Origin: Frigidibacter sp. ROC022 | GTDB taxonomy: Bacteria > Pseudomonadota > Alphaproteobacteria > Rhodobacterales > Rhodobacteraceae | Assembly: GCF_024723735.1 (NCBI RefSeq) | Contig: NZ_JANQDU010000002.1 | Location: 821,001-885,000, forward strand | Direction of reading: 5' to 3' | Length of the DNA stretch: 64,000 nucleotides | Part shown: one piece after another, positions 1 to 10,239 of the stretch | How the letters are laid out: the number at the start of each line of letters is the position of its first letter | How positions within the stretch are numbered: position 1 is the stretch's first letter | Notes under the pieces: generated by a model | Database searches by the model: none | Told to the model about the DNA's origin: nothing | Seen by the model: only the letters and a program-made list of their open reading frames with translations | Made by a program: the position numbers and the translations under genes

Positions 1-1531
1 CCACCTGCTCGGGTATCTGATCGTCGAGATAGAGCAGCGCGATGGCATCGCCGTTCCGTGCCGAGCGGCCCAGCGTGAAGTTGGCGATGTTCACCCCGTT
101 CTCGCCCATCGTCCGGCCCAGGGTGCCGATGATGTTCGGCACGTCCTTGTTGGTCGTGTAGAGCATATGCGCGCCGATCTCGGCGTCGATGGTGATGCCC
201 TTGATCTGGATGAAGCGCGGCTTGCCGTCCGAAAACACCGTCCCGGCGATCGAGCGTTCGCGGGTTCCGGTCACCACGGTCAGCTTGATGTAGGCGTCGA
301 AGACACCGGATTTCTCCTGCGTGGTGGTCGAAATCTTCACCCCGCGTTCCTTGGCCATCACCGGGGCCGAGATCATGTTCACATCCGGGTTCGAGGCCAT
401 CATCACCCCCGCCACCGCCGCGGCGTTCAGCGCCGCCGTGTTCATCTGTGCGACATGGCCGTTGTAGAGGATGTTGATCGCTTCGATCGGCTCGTCGGTC
501 ATCTGCCCGACAAAGGCGCCCAGATGCTGGGCCAGTTTCAGCCACGGCCCCATGACGGCGGCCTCTTCCGCCGTCACGTTGGGCATGTTCAGCGCGTTGG
601 AGACCGCGCCGGTCAGCAGGTAGTCCGACATCTGTTCGGCGACCTGCACCGCGACGTTTTCCTGTGCCTCGCTGGTCGAGGCGCCCAGATGCGGCGTGAC
701 CACCACATTCGGCAGCCCGAACAGCGGCGAGTCGGTGGCAGGTTCGGTCTCGAAGACGTCGAATGCGGCGCCGGCGACATGGCCGGATTTCAGCATCTCG
801 GCCAGCGCCGCCTCGTCCACCAGGCCGCCGCGGGCGCAGTTGATGATCCGGACGCCGGGCTTGGTCTTGGCCAGAGCCTCGGCGTCGAGGATGTTGCGGG
901 TCTTGTCGGTCAGCGGCACGTGCAGGGTGATGAAATCGGCACGGGCCAGCAGTTCGTCCAGCTCGACCTTGGTGACGCCCAGCTGCACGGCGCGCTCCTC
1001 GGACAGGAACGGGTCATAGGCCACGACCTTCATGTGCAGGCCCAGGGCCCGGTCGCAGACGATCCCGCCGATGTTCCCGGCGCCGATCACGCCAAGGGTC
1101 TTGTTGAACAGTTCGACCCCCATGAACTTGGACTTCTCCCATTTCCCGGCATGGGTCGAGGCGCTGGCCTCGGGCAGTTGCCGGGCAACGGCGAACATCA
1201 TCGCGATGGCATGTTCGGCGGTGGTGATCGAGTTGCCGAAGGGCGTGTTCATCACGATCACGCCCTTCTTCGATGCGGCCGGGATATCGACATTGTCGAC
1301 ACCGATCCCGGCCCGGCCGACGACCTTCAGGCTGGTCGCCTTTTCCAGAAGCTTTTCGGTGACCTTGGTGGCCGAACGGATCGCAAGACCGTCATACTGG
1401 TCGATGATCTCGGCCAGCTTTTCCTTGTCCTTGCCAAGTGTCGGCATGTAATCGACCTCGACGCCACGGTCGCGGAAGACCTGGACGGCGGTTTCGCTGA
1501 GCTTGTCGGATACGAGAACTTTCGGGGCCAT
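1..1531 (-). CDS. serA: D-3-phosphoglycerate dehydrogenase (3' end cut by window edge)
   Basis: First step of phosphorylated serine synthesis: oxidises 3-phosphoglycerate to 3-phosphohydroxypyruvate with NAD. 510 codons are visible; the family is about 530 residues in alphaproteobacteria, so only the tail of the ACT domain is missing. The N-terminal substrate-binding part is followed by a Rossmann domain with GVIGAGNIGG, the NCARGG and HLGAST catalytic-region motifs, then a long intervening domain and the start of an ACT domain. An ATG 12 bases upstream is in frame, but GGAGAG lies just ahead of the ATG at 1531, so I use that one. It follows serC on the same strand, with a palindromic repeat pair in the 92-base gap. 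Confidence 0.97.
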   Translation of the reverse strand, partial: MAPKVLVSDKLSETAVQVFRDRGVEVDYMPTLGKDKEKLAEIIDQYDGLAIRSATKVTEKLLEKATSLKVVGRAGIGVDNVDIPAASKKGVIVMNTPFGNSITTAEHAIAMMFAVARQLPEASASTHAGKWEKSKFMGVELFNKTLGVIGAGNIGGIVCDRALGLHMKVVAYDPFLSEERAVQLGVTKVELDELLARADFITLHVPLTDKTRNILDAEALAKTKPGVRIINCARGGLVDEAALAEMLKSGHVAGAAFDVFETEPATDSPLFGLPNVVVTPHLGASTSEAQENVAVQVAEQMSDYLLTGAVSNALNMPNVTAEEAAVMGPWLKLAQHLGAFVGQMTDEPIEAINILYNGHVAQMNTAALNAAAVAGVMMASNPDVNMISAPVMAKERGVKISTTTQEKSGVFDAYIKLTVVTGTRERSIAGTVFSDGKPRFIQIKGITIDAEIGAHMLYTTNKDVPNIIGTLGRTMGENGVNIANFTLGRSARNGDAIALLYLDDQIPEQV

Positions 1532-1558
1532 GTGGCTCTCCATGAGAATGCGGAGCAG

Positions 1559-1620
1559 TGCGTGCAGGCACGCACCCTGCGGGATGGGATGGGGTAGGGT
1601 GCGTGCTTGCACGCACCATC
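1559..1620 (-). repeat. Paired GGTGCGTGC palindromes between serC and serA
   Basis: Two short inverted repeats. One is at 1598-1617 (GGTGCGTGC, 2-base spacer, GCACGCACC, perfect); the other is a shorter copy at 1559-1574. Their centres are 41 bases apart. Together they can fold into one long hairpin: GCACGCACCCT at 1568-1578 is the exact complement of 1596-1606, and the outer arms also pair. Read on the minus strand, the 28-base unit 1620-1593 matches 57745-57772 except in the two spacer bases. The pair lies in the serC-serA intercistronic gap, so it would be transcribed and could affect serA expression or mRNA ends; that role is inference. Confidence 0.8.
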
Positions 1621-1623
1621 TGT

Positions 1624-2781
1624 TCAGGCGGCGGCGGGAAGCGCGGCGATCTCGGCGGCAAAGGCCCAGTCGATCCAGGGCAGCAGCGCCTCGACGTCCG
1701 AGGTCTCGACGGTCGAGCCGCACCAGATTCGCAGGCCCGGAGGCGCATCGCGATAGGCGCCCAGGTCCAGCCCGACGCCTTCGGCTTCAAGCCGCTTGGC
1801 CACGGCCTTGGCGAAGGCGGCGCCATCGGTGATCCGGGGATCGGTGAACTTCAGGCAGACCGAGGTGGTCGAGGCGGTGGCCGGATCGACGGCCAGGTTG
1901 GCGATCCAGTCGCGGCTGGCGCAGAAATCGGCGATGGCCCTGGCATTGGCCTCTGCGCGGGCGATCAGGCCTTTCAGCCCGCCGACGCTTTCGGCCCAGT
2001 CCAGGGCGACAAGGTAATCCTCGACCGCCAGCATCGACGGGGTGTTGATCGTCTCGCCGCGGAAGATGCCCTCGATCAGCTTGCCGCCCTTGGTCAGGCG
2101 GAAGATCTTCGGCAGCGGCCATGCGGGCGTGTAGCTTTCCAGCCGTTCGACGGCGCGCGGGCTGAGGATCAGCATCCCGTGGGCCGCCTCGCCGCCCAGC
2201 ACCTTCTGCCAGGAATAGGTCGCCACGTCGAGCTTGTCCCAGGGCAGGTCCATCGCGAAGGCGGCGCTGGTGGCGTCGCAGATCGTCAGACCCTTGCGGT
2301 CCGCCGGAATGACATCGCCGTTCGGAACCCGGACGCCGCTGGTGGTGCCGTTCCAGGTGAATACGACATCGCTGTCGAAATCGACCTGCGCGAAATCGAC
2401 GATCTCGCCATAGGGCGCCTTGCGGATCGTGGCGTCGAGCTTCAACTGCTTGGCGACATCGGTCACCCAGCCTTCGCCAAAGCTCTCCCAGGCCAGCATC
2501 TCGACCTTGCGGGCGCCGAGAAGCGACCACATCGCCATTTCCATCGCGCCGGTGTCCGAGGCCGGAACGATCCCGATCCTGTAGTCTTCCGGCACGCCCA
2601 GGATCGCGGCGGTGCGGTCGATGGCGGCCTTCAGCTTGGCCTTGCCGACCGCGGCGCGGTGCGAGCGGCCCAGCGGCGCATCGGACAGTTTGTCGAGGGA
2701 GTAGCCGGGCGCTTTCGCACAGGGGCCCGAGGAGAAACGCGGATTGGCCGGCCGCGTGGCCGGGGTCGTGAGGTCGGTCAT
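1624..2781 (-). CDS. serC: Phosphoserine aminotransferase
   Basis: PLP enzyme converting 3-phosphohydroxypyruvate and glutamate to O-phosphoserine (and acting in pyridoxine synthesis in many bacteria). 385 residues, the usual size of the alphaproteobacterial form. The PLP lysine is expected at K193 in [10 protein letters not shown], after the ICDATSAAF segment whose Asp should contact the pyridine nitrogen. The ATG at 2781 is preceded by AAGGA; the frame stays open further upstream, but that part lies in the leader RNA and reads as low-quality protein. First gene of serC-serA, divergent from serB. Confidence 0.97.
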   Translation of the reverse strand: MTDLTTPATRPANPRFSSGPCAKAPGYSLDKLSDAPLGRSHRAAVGKAKLKAAIDRTAAILGVPEDYRIGIVPASDTGAMEMAMWSLLGARKVEMLAWESFGEGWVTDVAKQLKLDATIRKAPYGEIVDFAQVDFDSDVVFTWNGTTSGVRVPNGDVIPADRKGLTICDATSAAFAMDLPWDKLDVATYSWQKVLGGEAAHGMLILSPRAVERLESYTPAWPLPKIFRLTKGGKLIEGIFRGETINTPSMLAVEDYLVALDWAESVGGLKGLIARAEANARAIADFCASRDWIANLAVDPATASTTSVCLKFTDPRITDGAAFAKAVAKRLEAEGVGLDLGAYRDAPPGLRIWCGSTVETSDVEALLPWIDWAFAAEIAALPAAA

Positions 2782-2870
2782 GTCTATCCTTGCAGATAAT
2801 CGCCCCTCGTTGGGGAGGGGTGTCCCGCCGCCGGAAATACGGGTGTCCGCGGGGGTCGGCAAGCGGGATA
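2782..2870 (-). ncRNA. serC leader RNA (cis-regulatory candidate)
   Basis: The 5' leader of serC folds into successive hairpins on the minus strand. CCCCTC (2820-2815) pairs with GAGGGG (2808-2803). TATC (2798-2795) pairs with GATA (2788-2785), and this last stem covers the AAGGATA ribosome-binding region. A further C/G-rich stem lies upstream around 2825-2865. A conserved serC leader motif whose final stem overlaps the serC ribosome-binding site has been described upstream of serC-serA in alphaproteobacteria; arrangement and position match. The 5' boundary is approximate. Confidence 0.75.
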
Positions 2871-3010
2871 ATGTCGCATCTCGCCGGAAATCGTCGGAAT
2901 CTGCCGGGACCCTGTAGCCGATCGGAAACTTGCGCGCCGACGGCGAAACTGGCGGCGCGGCGCAAGATGGCTTATGCGACTGCCAGCCGCAGCAGCCTTA
3001 TCGAGGGTCC

Positions 3011-3904
3011 ATGTTCGTCGTCAGCCTGATCGCCCGCCCGCATCACCTGTCACCCGCCAGCGTCGAAGCGGTGCGCCAAGCCTGGGGCGGCGGAGAGATC
3101 CGCTGGCTGGCCGAGGCCGAGGCCGCCGAGTTCGACATGGGGCACGCGCCGGACCGGTTCCGCGATGTCTGGGAGGGCCTGCAGGCGCTGGAGGTCGATC
3201 TGAACCTCCAGCCCGCCGAGGGCCGGCGCAAGCGGATGCTTCTGGCGGACATGGATTCGACCATGATCGGCCAGGAATGCATCGACGAACTGGCCGATGC
3301 GGCCGGGGTCGGCGCCCATGTCGCGGGGATCACCGCGCGGGCGATGAATGGCGAACTGGATTTCGAAGCGGCGCTGACCGAAAGGGTCGGGCTCCTGAAG
3401 GGGCTGGACGTCTCGGTGATCCAGCAGGTGCTCGACAGCCGGATCACCCCGGCGCCGGGCGGCCGGGAGCTGGTCGCCACGATGAAGGCGCACGGGGCCT
3501 ATTGCGCCCTGGTCTCGGGCGGATTCACCGCCTTTACCCGGCGGGTGGCAGGCTGGTTCGGCTTTGACGAGAACCGGGCCAACGAGTTGCTGGAAGCCGA
3601 TGGCAAGCTGACCGGCGCGGTGGCGCGGCCGATCCTGGGCCGGGAGGCCAAGGTCGAGGCGCTGGACGAGATCAGCGCGATGATGGGGCTGGAACTGTCG
3701 CAGGTCATGGCGGTGGGCGACGGGGCCAACGATCTGGGGATGCTGCGCAAGGCCGGGGCCGGCGTCGCGCTGCACGCCAAGCCGGCTGTGGCGGCGGAAT
3801 GCGAGCTGCGGATTAACCACGCCGATCTGACGGCGCTGCTGTATTTGCAGGGCTATCACCGCGACGAGTTCGAAACCGGCGCGGCGCAGCCGATCTTCAG
3901 CTAG
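3011..3904 (+). CDS. serB: Phosphoserine phosphatase
   Basis: Last step of serine synthesis: hydrolyses O-phosphoserine to serine. 297 residues: an N-terminal ACT-like segment of about 70 residues, then a HAD phosphatase core with the nucleophile motif DMDST at 80-84, the SGGF motif, and GDGANDLGML near the C-terminus for magnesium binding. The ATG at 3011 has GAGGG five bases upstream; the frame runs open to 2930, but those codons do not resemble the family. It is divergent from serC, placing all three serine genes in 4 kb. The stop is six bases from the convergent asparaginase stop. Confidence 0.96.
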   Translation: MFVVSLIARPHHLSPASVEAVRQAWGGGEIRWLAEAEAAEFDMGHAPDRFRDVWEGLQALEVDLNLQPAEGRRKRMLLADMDSTMIGQECIDELADAAGVGAHVAGITARAMNGELDFEAALTERVGLLKGLDVSVIQQVLDSRITPAPGGRELVATMKAHGAYCALVSGGFTAFTRRVAGWFGFDENRANELLEADGKLTGAVARPILGREAKVEALDEISAMMGLELSQVMAVGDGANDLGMLRKAGAGVALHAKPAVAAECELRINHADLTALLYLQGYHRDEFETGAAQPIFS

Positions 3905-3910
3905 GAACCT

Positions 3911-4897
3911 TCAGCCTGGAAACCCCTCGGCGGGCCGCACCACCGCCGCCTCGATCCCCCGGCAATTCACCTGCGGCGCCGCCATCCGCCTGAGCGCCGC
4001 CGGATGCGCCGGGTCGAGCACGCCCAGCGAGGTCAGGATCGACGCCATTGCACATTCCGAGGCGCGCGTCGCCCCATCGGCGATCTTCAGGGCCACGCCC
4101 AGCCGCTGTTCGGGCAGGATCGCGACAAAGACGCCTTCGGCGCCGGTCTTGACCACCACCCCGTCCATGGCCCGCATCAACTCGGTGCAGGCCCGGCCTT
4201 CGCCGGCCACCAGATCGGGATGGGTCAGCATCGCCTCGCGCAGGCGCAACATCGCCCGCCCGCGGACCGAGCCTTCGCCGGCCGCGGCAAAGGCCGCCAT
4301 CGCCCGGCCCAGCCCGGCCAGAGAGGTGGCGTGGTTCGGTGCCGAACAGCCGTCGATCCCGTAGCCGGGAGAGGTCTCGCCGGTCACTTCCTCGAAAGCC
4401 GCCTTGACCGTCTTCTGCACCGGATGGTCGATGTCGATGTATTCCGAACCGCCGCCCAGATGCCTGTTCAGGGTCAGAAAGCCGCTGTGCTTGCCCGAGC
4501 AGTTGTTGTGCAGCTGGCAGGGCGCGGCATCGCTGCGGATCAGCGCGTCGCGGGCGGGAAGGTCGGTGGGTGGATGCGCGCCGCAGCGCAGGTCGGATTC
4601 GCCCAGGCCCAGATCGGCCAGCCAGCGCGCCACCCGCTCGGTATGGATCGCGGCGCCCTGGTGCGAGGCGCAGGCCAGTGCCAGATGCTCGGTCCCCAGG
4701 GCATCGGCGCCGCCGCTTTCCACCAGCGGCAGCGCCTGCACCATCTTGCAGGAAGACCGCGGATAGATCACCGCTCCCGGATCTCCCCAGGCCTGCACGA
4801 TCCCGCCATCGGCACCCACCACGACAGCATGCCCAAGGTGCTGCGATTCCGGCATCTTGCCGCGCCACAGGGTGGCCATCGCTACCGGTTGTGCCAT
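3911..4897 (-). CDS. Type II (rhizobial-type) L-asparaginase
   Basis: 328-residue member of the thermolabile asparaginase II family first known from rhizobia, which hydrolyses asparagine to aspartate and ammonia and is unrelated to the E. coli enzymes. Recognisable segments are YPRSSCKMVQALP, CASHQG, HNNCSGKHSG and GYGIDGCSAPNHA, with the Ser/Lys/Cys-rich pattern of the family. There is no signal peptide, so it is probably cytoplasmic. The ATG at 4897 is preceded by GGAGAG. Convergent with serB and divergent from the IalB-like gene; no operon partner. Confidence 0.9.
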   Translation of the reverse strand: MAQPVAMATLWRGKMPESQHLGHAVVVGADGGIVQAWGDPGAVIYPRSSCKMVQALPLVESGGADALGTEHLALACASHQGAAIHTERVARWLADLGLGESDLRCGAHPPTDLPARDALIRSDAAPCQLHNNCSGKHSGFLTLNRHLGGGSEYIDIDHPVQKTVKAAFEEVTGETSPGYGIDGCSAPNHATSLAGLGRAMAAFAAAGEGSVRGRAMLRLREAMLTHPDLVAGEGRACTELMRAMDGVVVKTGAEGVFVAILPEQRLGVALKIADGATRASECAMASILTSLGVLDPAHPAALRRMAAPQVNCRGIEAAVVRPAEGFPG

Positions 4898-5055
4898 TCC
4901 GCTCTCCGCTTCACGGCTGCGCGATTTTCCGCCGCCGACCCTTCCAAAAACCTGCTCGTTCACGTTAGACTGAGCAGGTCGGGAATGGAACGGGCAAGGC
5001 GAAAGGGTCGCGTCAGATCGACCAGAGTCGGCCCGACAGACGAGAGGCAGAGAGT

Positions 5056-5586
5056 TTGACACGGATTTCGATGAAGCTGGGCGGGCTGATCCTGGCATTG
5101 GCGGGTCTGAGCCTTCCGGCCATGGCGCAGGAATCGACGAACCGGGTAGTGTCGGTCACCGACTGGAGTGTCTTTGTCGATGGCGACCCGGCGGATTGCT
5201 GGGGGGTCTCCAGCCCGAAAGAGACCAAGAACACCGATGCCGAAGGTCGCCCCAAGGCGGTGCGGCGCGGTGACATCCTGCTGTTCGTGTCGTTCCACAA
5301 GGGCAAGGGCGGCCCGGGCGAGATTTCCTTTACCGGCGGTTACCCCTTTGCAAAGGGGTCGAAAGTGACGATGGACATTGGCGGAACGGTCTTTGAACTG
5401 TTCCCCGAAGGCGAATGGGCCTGGTCCGGCTCCTCAGAAGACGACGCCAAGATCATTGCGGCGATGAAGGCGGGCGCCACGGCGCTGGTCAAGGCTCGCT
5501 CGTCGCGTGGCACCCATACCCATGACACCTTCAGCCTGCTGGGCTTTACCGCCGCTCTGGAAGAGGCGCAGAAGCGCTGCCAATAG
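5056..5586 (+). CDS. IalB-like periplasmic protein
   Basis: 176 residues resembling the invasion-associated locus B family, small periplasmic proteins widespread in alphaproteobacteria and usually of unknown role outside Bartonella. A signal peptide with cleavage near AMA-QES is followed by WSVFVDGDPADCWG and a late Cys near the end (KRCQ), the two cysteines that may pair. The frame starts at a TTG (5056) with GAGAGGCAGAGAG upstream; the ATG at 5071 would give a shorter n-region but has no clear ribosome-binding site. Stands alone, convergent with the folate gene. Confidence 0.75.
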   Translation: MTRISMKLGGLILALAGLSLPAMAQESTNRVVSVTDWSVFVDGDPADCWGVSSPKETKNTDAEGRPKAVRRGDILLFVSFHKGKGGPGEISFTGGYPFAKGSKVTMDIGGTVFELFPEGEWAWSGSSEDDAKIIAAMKAGATALVKARSSRGTHTHDTFSLLGFTAALEEAQKRCQ

Positions 5587-5667
5587 GCGGCGCCACGCCG
5601 CAGGGCGCGTGTTTGCAGGCATCTTTCCGACCCGTCGCGTGTTGCAGGACGACACGCATCCGGCGGG

Positions 5668-6291
5668 TCAGGCCAGGACCACCCGATCCATCGGCACATC
5701 CCAGACCTGCGGATAGATCGTCGGAATCGCCGCCAGTTCCGGCCCGATGCCGATGACCAGCGGGCGCGGGTCCAGCGCGGCGAGCGTCCGGTCATAGAAC
5801 CCGCCGCCATAGCCCAGCCGATAGTTCTCCCGGTCCACTCCGACGACCGGCGAAACCACCACGGTCGGAGAGACCCGCAGATCCTCGGCCGGGATCGGGA
5901 TGTTCCAGACCCCGCGCGTCATCGCGCAGCCGGGTGTCCAGCGGCGAAAGACCAGCGGTGTCGCCTTGGCCACCACCACCGGCAGCGCCACCGAGAGACC
6001 GCGTTCCACCGCCGCCGCCATCCAGGGCCGCAGGTCCAGTTCGCCGCGAAAAGGCCAATACAGACCCACAATCGCGCCTTCGGGCACCAGCCTGTCCAGG
6101 GTTGCCGCGACCTCTGCCGCCATCCTGGTCCTCGTGTCGATCGGAAGCGCCAGCCGCGACGCGATCAGCCGCTCTCTCGCGGCCTTGCGAAACCGTGCCA
6201 CGTCGCGGGCGGTTGCGGCATCCACAGGCTGGCCATCGACCAGTTCATGCGCAAAGCAGGGCGCGGTTCCGCCCGAGTCGTCATCGTCCAT
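5668..6291 (-). CDS. 5-formyltetrahydrofolate cyclo-ligase
   Basis: ATP-dependent conversion of 5-formyl-THF to 5,10-methenyl-THF, returning this storage folate to one-carbon metabolism. 207 residues. The family signature [12 protein letters not shown] is near the C-terminus, with the [15 protein letters not shown] and [13 protein letters not shown] segments before it. The start at 6291 has AGGAGG 11 bases upstream, a rather long spacing. In many proteobacteria this gene lies directly downstream of 6S RNA; the 168-base structured gap upstream here is listed separately. Confidence 0.93.
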   Translation of the reverse strand: MDDDDSGGTAPCFAHELVDGQPVDAATARDVARFRKAARERLIASRLALPIDTRTRMAAEVAATLDRLVPEGAIVGLYWPFRGELDLRPWMAAAVERGLSVALPVVVAKATPLVFRRWTPGCAMTRGVWNIPIPAEDLRVSPTVVVSPVVGVDRENYRLGYGGGFYDRTLAALDPRPLVIGIGPELAAIPTIYPQVWDVPMDRVVLA

Positions 6292-6459
6292 TTCGGCTTT
6301 GTCCTCCTGGCCCGAACATGCGCCTTCCGCAAAGGCAGGTGCAAGCGCACCGGCGACCTATCCGGGCCGGAATCGCCCTGCTGCCGGATCACCGCGGGCT
6401 GTTTCCTTTTGCGCGGTGTTCCCATATATGGGCGGACTTCCCGATACTGGACGCCCGCC
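6292..6459 (-). ncRNA. Structured intergenic region, possible 6S RNA locus
   Basis: 168 bases between divergent 5-formyl-THF cyclo-ligase and rlmN. Read toward the folate gene it contains CACCGCG/CGCGGTG, ATCCGG/CCGGAT, GGTGC/GCACC with a 4-base loop and GCCTT/AAGGC with a 5-base loop. A longer alternative pairing joins the outer arms: GAACA with TGTTC, and CCGC..AAAGG with CCTTTGCGG. A perfect CCCATATATGGG palindrome sits at 6421-6432 on the rlmN side. The position matches the known 6S RNA-folate gene linkage, including in Rhodobacter sphaeroides. I cannot confirm the 6S fold, and some of this is also promoter for rlmN. Confidence 0.35.
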
Positions 6460-7641
6460 ATGACCGATGCCGCAACTCCGATCACGCAGGATCTGCTGAC
6501 GATCCCGCGCAAGCTGCCCGAGGGCAAGCCGAACCTGATCGGCATGACCCGCGCCGATCTGGGCGAAGCCCTGCGGGCCGCCGGGACGCCCGAGAAACAG
6601 GTCCGGATGCGGGTCGGGCAGCTCTGGCAGTGGCTCTATCACTGGGGCGTCCGCGATTTCGCCGCGATGACCAACCTTTCCAAGGATTATCGCGCCCTGC
6701 TGGCCGAGAATTTCGTCATCGCTCTTCCCGAGCTGGTGACCCGGCAGATTTCCGACGACGGCACCCGAAAATATCTGGTCCGCATCGCCGGCGGTCACGA
6801 GGTCGAGGTGGTCTATATCCCCGAGTCCGACCGCGGCACGCTCTGCATCTCGTCCCAGGTCGGCTGCACGCTGACCTGTTCCTTCTGCCATACCGGCACC
6901 CAGAAGATGGTCCGCAACCTGACCGCCGGCGAGATCGTCGGCCAGGTCATGCTGGCCCGCGACGATCTGGACGAATGGCCCAGGCCGGGCACCCGCAACC
7001 CCGACGAAGCCCGGCTGCTGTCGAATGTCGTGCTGATGGGCATGGGCGAACCGCTGTACAACTTCGACAATGTCCGCGACGCGATGAAGATCGCCATGGA
7101 CCCCGAAGGCATCGCGCTCAGCCGCCGGCGGATCACCCTGTCCACCTCGGGCGTGGTGCCCGAGATCGCCCGCGCCGCGACCGAGATCGGCTGCCTGCTG
7201 GCGGTCAGCTTCCACGCCACCACCGACGAGGTCCGCAACCGGCTGGTGCCGATCAACAGGAAGTGGAACATCGAGACGCTTCTGGGCGCCCTGCGCGACT
7301 ACCCCAAGGTCTCGAACTCGGAACGGATCACCTTCGAATACGTGATGCTGAAGGATGTGAACGACAGCGACGCCGACGCCAGGCGGCTGGTCAAGCTGAT
7401 CTCGGGGATCCCGGCCAAGATCAACCTGATCCCGTTCAACGAATGGCCCGGCGCACCCTACCAGCGGTCGGACCGGGCCCGGATCAAGGCCTTTGCCGAG
7501 ATCATCCACAATGCCGGCTATGCCTCTCCGATCCGCAAGCCGCGCGGCGAGGACATCATGGCCGCCTGCGGTCAGCTCAAGTCGGCGACCGAGCGGGCCC
7601 GCAAGTCCCGTGCCGCTATCGAAGCCGAGACCCGCGGCTGA
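6460..7641 (+). CDS. rlmN: Dual-specificity rRNA/tRNA adenine-C2 methyltransferase RlmN
   Basis: Radical-SAM enzyme that methylates C2 of A2503 in 23S rRNA and A37 of some tRNAs. 393 residues. The iron-sulfur cysteines are C136, C140 and C143 in [16 protein letters not shown] is the SAM-binding glycine-rich motif; the mechanistic C-terminal cysteine is C370 in MAACGQ. The ATG at 6460 begins MTDAATP; upstream in-frame codons lie in the structured gap and are not protein-like. Transcribed alone, away from the folate gene. Confidence 0.97.
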   Translation: MTDAATPITQDLLTIPRKLPEGKPNLIGMTRADLGEALRAAGTPEKQVRMRVGQLWQWLYHWGVRDFAAMTNLSKDYRALLAENFVIALPELVTRQISDDGTRKYLVRIAGGHEVEVVYIPESDRGTLCISSQVGCTLTCSFCHTGTQKMVRNLTAGEIVGQVMLARDDLDEWPRPGTRNPDEARLLSNVVLMGMGEPLYNFDNVRDAMKIAMDPEGIALSRRRITLSTSGVVPEIARAATEIGCLLAVSFHATTDEVRNRLVPINRKWNIETLLGALRDYPKVSNSERITFEYVMLKDVNDSDADARRLVKLISGIPAKINLIPFNEWPGAPYQRSDRARIKAFAEIIHNAGYASPIRKPRGEDIMAACGQLKSATERARKSRAAIEAETRG

Positions 7642-7711
7642 CCCCGCCTGATTCGGCGTTTTCCGGTTTCCGTGCTACGCTGCCCCCGCCGCCTGCATCG
7701 GGAGCCGCGCC

Positions 7712-8452
7712 ATGGACATCACCGTCGGCAGTCTCAGGGTCAATCTCAGCGCGCTGGCGCTGTACCATACCGATGACAACCCGGAACTGTCGCGCTTCAT
7801 CGCCCGGCACAATCTGGCGCGTCGGGTCTATCGCTGGAACTGCACCAGCCAGTCCGGTGTCCCGTCACCTCCCGGCGCCCGGCTGCGGCTGGAAGCCGAG
7901 GTGCTGATCACCGTCACCGACGAGGACGGCATCGGCGATCCGGGGCCCAGTGCGAATTATGCCAACGAGATCATCCAGGCCGCCGGGCTGTCCGGGATGC
8001 CGGCGCTGGTGCGGGCCTTCAACAGCGCCCTGCCGCCTCTGGAAGTGCCGATCGAATATGCCGACCTGCTGGACCCCTACAAGGCAGACTACTCCTTGGA
8101 CATCCTCGCGCGGATCACCTATCTGCAGTGTCTGGCAAGGCCCTATGGCCTGCTGGCCCGGGACACGTTCTATATCCTCGTGCCGCATCTGGTGACCTTC
8201 CATTCGGTCGTCACCGGGCGCTGCGGCGGGACCGAGCCGGCCGGCCGCGCCATCACCGGCTGGTCGCCGCATGTCGAGCCGGGCGCGGTGCTGGGGCCGC
8301 TGGAGCGGCAGATCATGCAGGAAGAGGCCGAGGCCGAAGCCCGCCGGCGACGCCTTGTCGGGCAGCTGCCGAAACCGTCGGAGGACGGCGCCGCGACGCC
8401 CGGCGGATCGGGGCATGCCCTGCCGGACGGGCACAAGCCCGACGGCGACTAG
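7712..8452 (+). CDS. Conserved hypothetical protein
   Basis: 246 residues, soluble-looking, with no signal peptide or membrane segment. I do not recognise the family. Residues 1-175 are a compact, hydrophobic-patterned domain; from about 195 the chain turns into a charged helix (EEAEAEARRRR) and a Gly/Pro/Asp tail ending in KPDGD, likely disordered. It starts 70 bases after rlmN on the same strand and could share its transcript. Its end is convergent with the LOG-family gene. Confidence 0.7.
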   Translation: MDITVGSLRVNLSALALYHTDDNPELSRFIARHNLARRVYRWNCTSQSGVPSPPGARLRLEAEVLITVTDEDGIGDPGPSANYANEIIQAAGLSGMPALVRAFNSALPPLEVPIEYADLLDPYKADYSLDILARITYLQCLARPYGLLARDTFYILVPHLVTFHSVVTGRCGGTEPAGRAITGWSPHVEPGAVLGPLERQIMQEEAEAEARRRRLVGQLPKPSEDGAATPGGSGHALPDGHKPDGD

Positions 8453-8471
8453 GGACCCGTGGCGGCGGACC

Positions 8472-9329
8472 TCAGCCCTCCGAAGGCTGGTCCAGGATGA
8501 TCTCCACCGCCTCCTGTGCCGTATCGACATAGCGGAACAGCTCCAGGTCGCCGGGCGAGATGGTTCCCGCCGCGGCCAGCGCCTTCCAGTCGATCACCGA
8601 ATCCCAGAATTCGCGCCCGAACAGCAGGAAGGGGATCGGCTTCATCCGCCCGGTCTGGATCAGGGTCAGCGACTCGAACATCTCGTCGAAGGTGCCGAAG
8701 CCGCCGGGGAAGATGCAGATCGCCTTGGCGCGCATCAGGAAGTGCATCTTGCGCACCGCGAAATAGTGGAAGTTGAAGCAGAGGTCCGGCGTCACATAGG
8801 GGTTCGGGGCCTGTTCGTGCGGCAGCACGATGTTCAGCCCCACCGAATGGCCGCCGGCATCCATGGCGCCGCGGTTCCCGGCTTCCATGATTCCCGGCCC
8901 GCCGCCGGTCACCACCACGTTTTCGCGGCCATAGCTCTTCAGGCTTTCCTCGGTCATCAGCCGCGAGAATTCGCGGGCCACCCCATACCAGCCCGACAGC
9001 GCATCGACCGGCCGCACCTCCCAGGCTTCCTGCGGTCCGGTGCCGGTCTCGATCGTCGCATGGTCCGATCCCGCCTCGGGGTCCGGAATCCTGGCCGAGC
9101 CCATGACCACCACGGTCGAGGTGATGCCGCGCTCGTCCAGGATCATCTGCGGCTTCAGCAGTTCCAGTTGCAGCCGGACCGGGCGCAGTTCTTCCCGGGT
9201 CATGAACTCGTCGTCCATGAAGGCCAGCCGATAGGCCGGGGCCCGGGTCTGGGGCGTGTCGGGCACCTCCTGTGCGGCCCGCGCATCCTGGTGCGAATGG
9301 CGGAACGGATTGCAGTCGTCGTCTTTCAT
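8472..9329 (-). CDS. LOG-family protein (cytokinin-activating phosphoribohydrolase-like)
   Basis: 285 residues of the Rossmann-fold LOG family. Markers are GGGPGIMEA at about 142-150 and PGGFGT at about 208-213 with the following E, the nucleotide-monophosphate-binding signature. Family members cleave ribose-5'-phosphate from cytokinin nucleotides or AMP-like substrates; the bacterial substrate is often unknown. The N-terminal 70 residues are an extra extension compared with the 190-residue core proteins. The start at 9329 has GAGGGA seven bases upstream. Divergent from dapD with 80 bases between starts. Confidence 0.88.
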   Translation of the reverse strand: MKDDDCNPFRHSHQDARAAQEVPDTPQTRAPAYRLAFMDDEFMTREELRPVRLQLELLKPQMILDERGITSTVVVMGSARIPDPEAGSDHATIETGTGPQEAWEVRPVDALSGWYGVAREFSRLMTEESLKSYGRENVVVTGGGPGIMEAGNRGAMDAGGHSVGLNIVLPHEQAPNPYVTPDLCFNFHYFAVRKMHFLMRAKAICIFPGGFGTFDEMFESLTLIQTGRMKPIPFLLFGREFWDSVIDWKALAAAGTISPGDLELFRYVDTAQEAVEIILDQPSEG

Positions 9330-9409
9330 GGCCGGTCCCTCGGATTGCCTCCCTGGCGGCGGCAGACTATAGCCCAAGTCCGAAGAACGCCATTGCCAGG
9401 GGACAGACG

Positions 9410-10234
<825 letters not shown>

Positions 10235-10239
10235 GGGCG

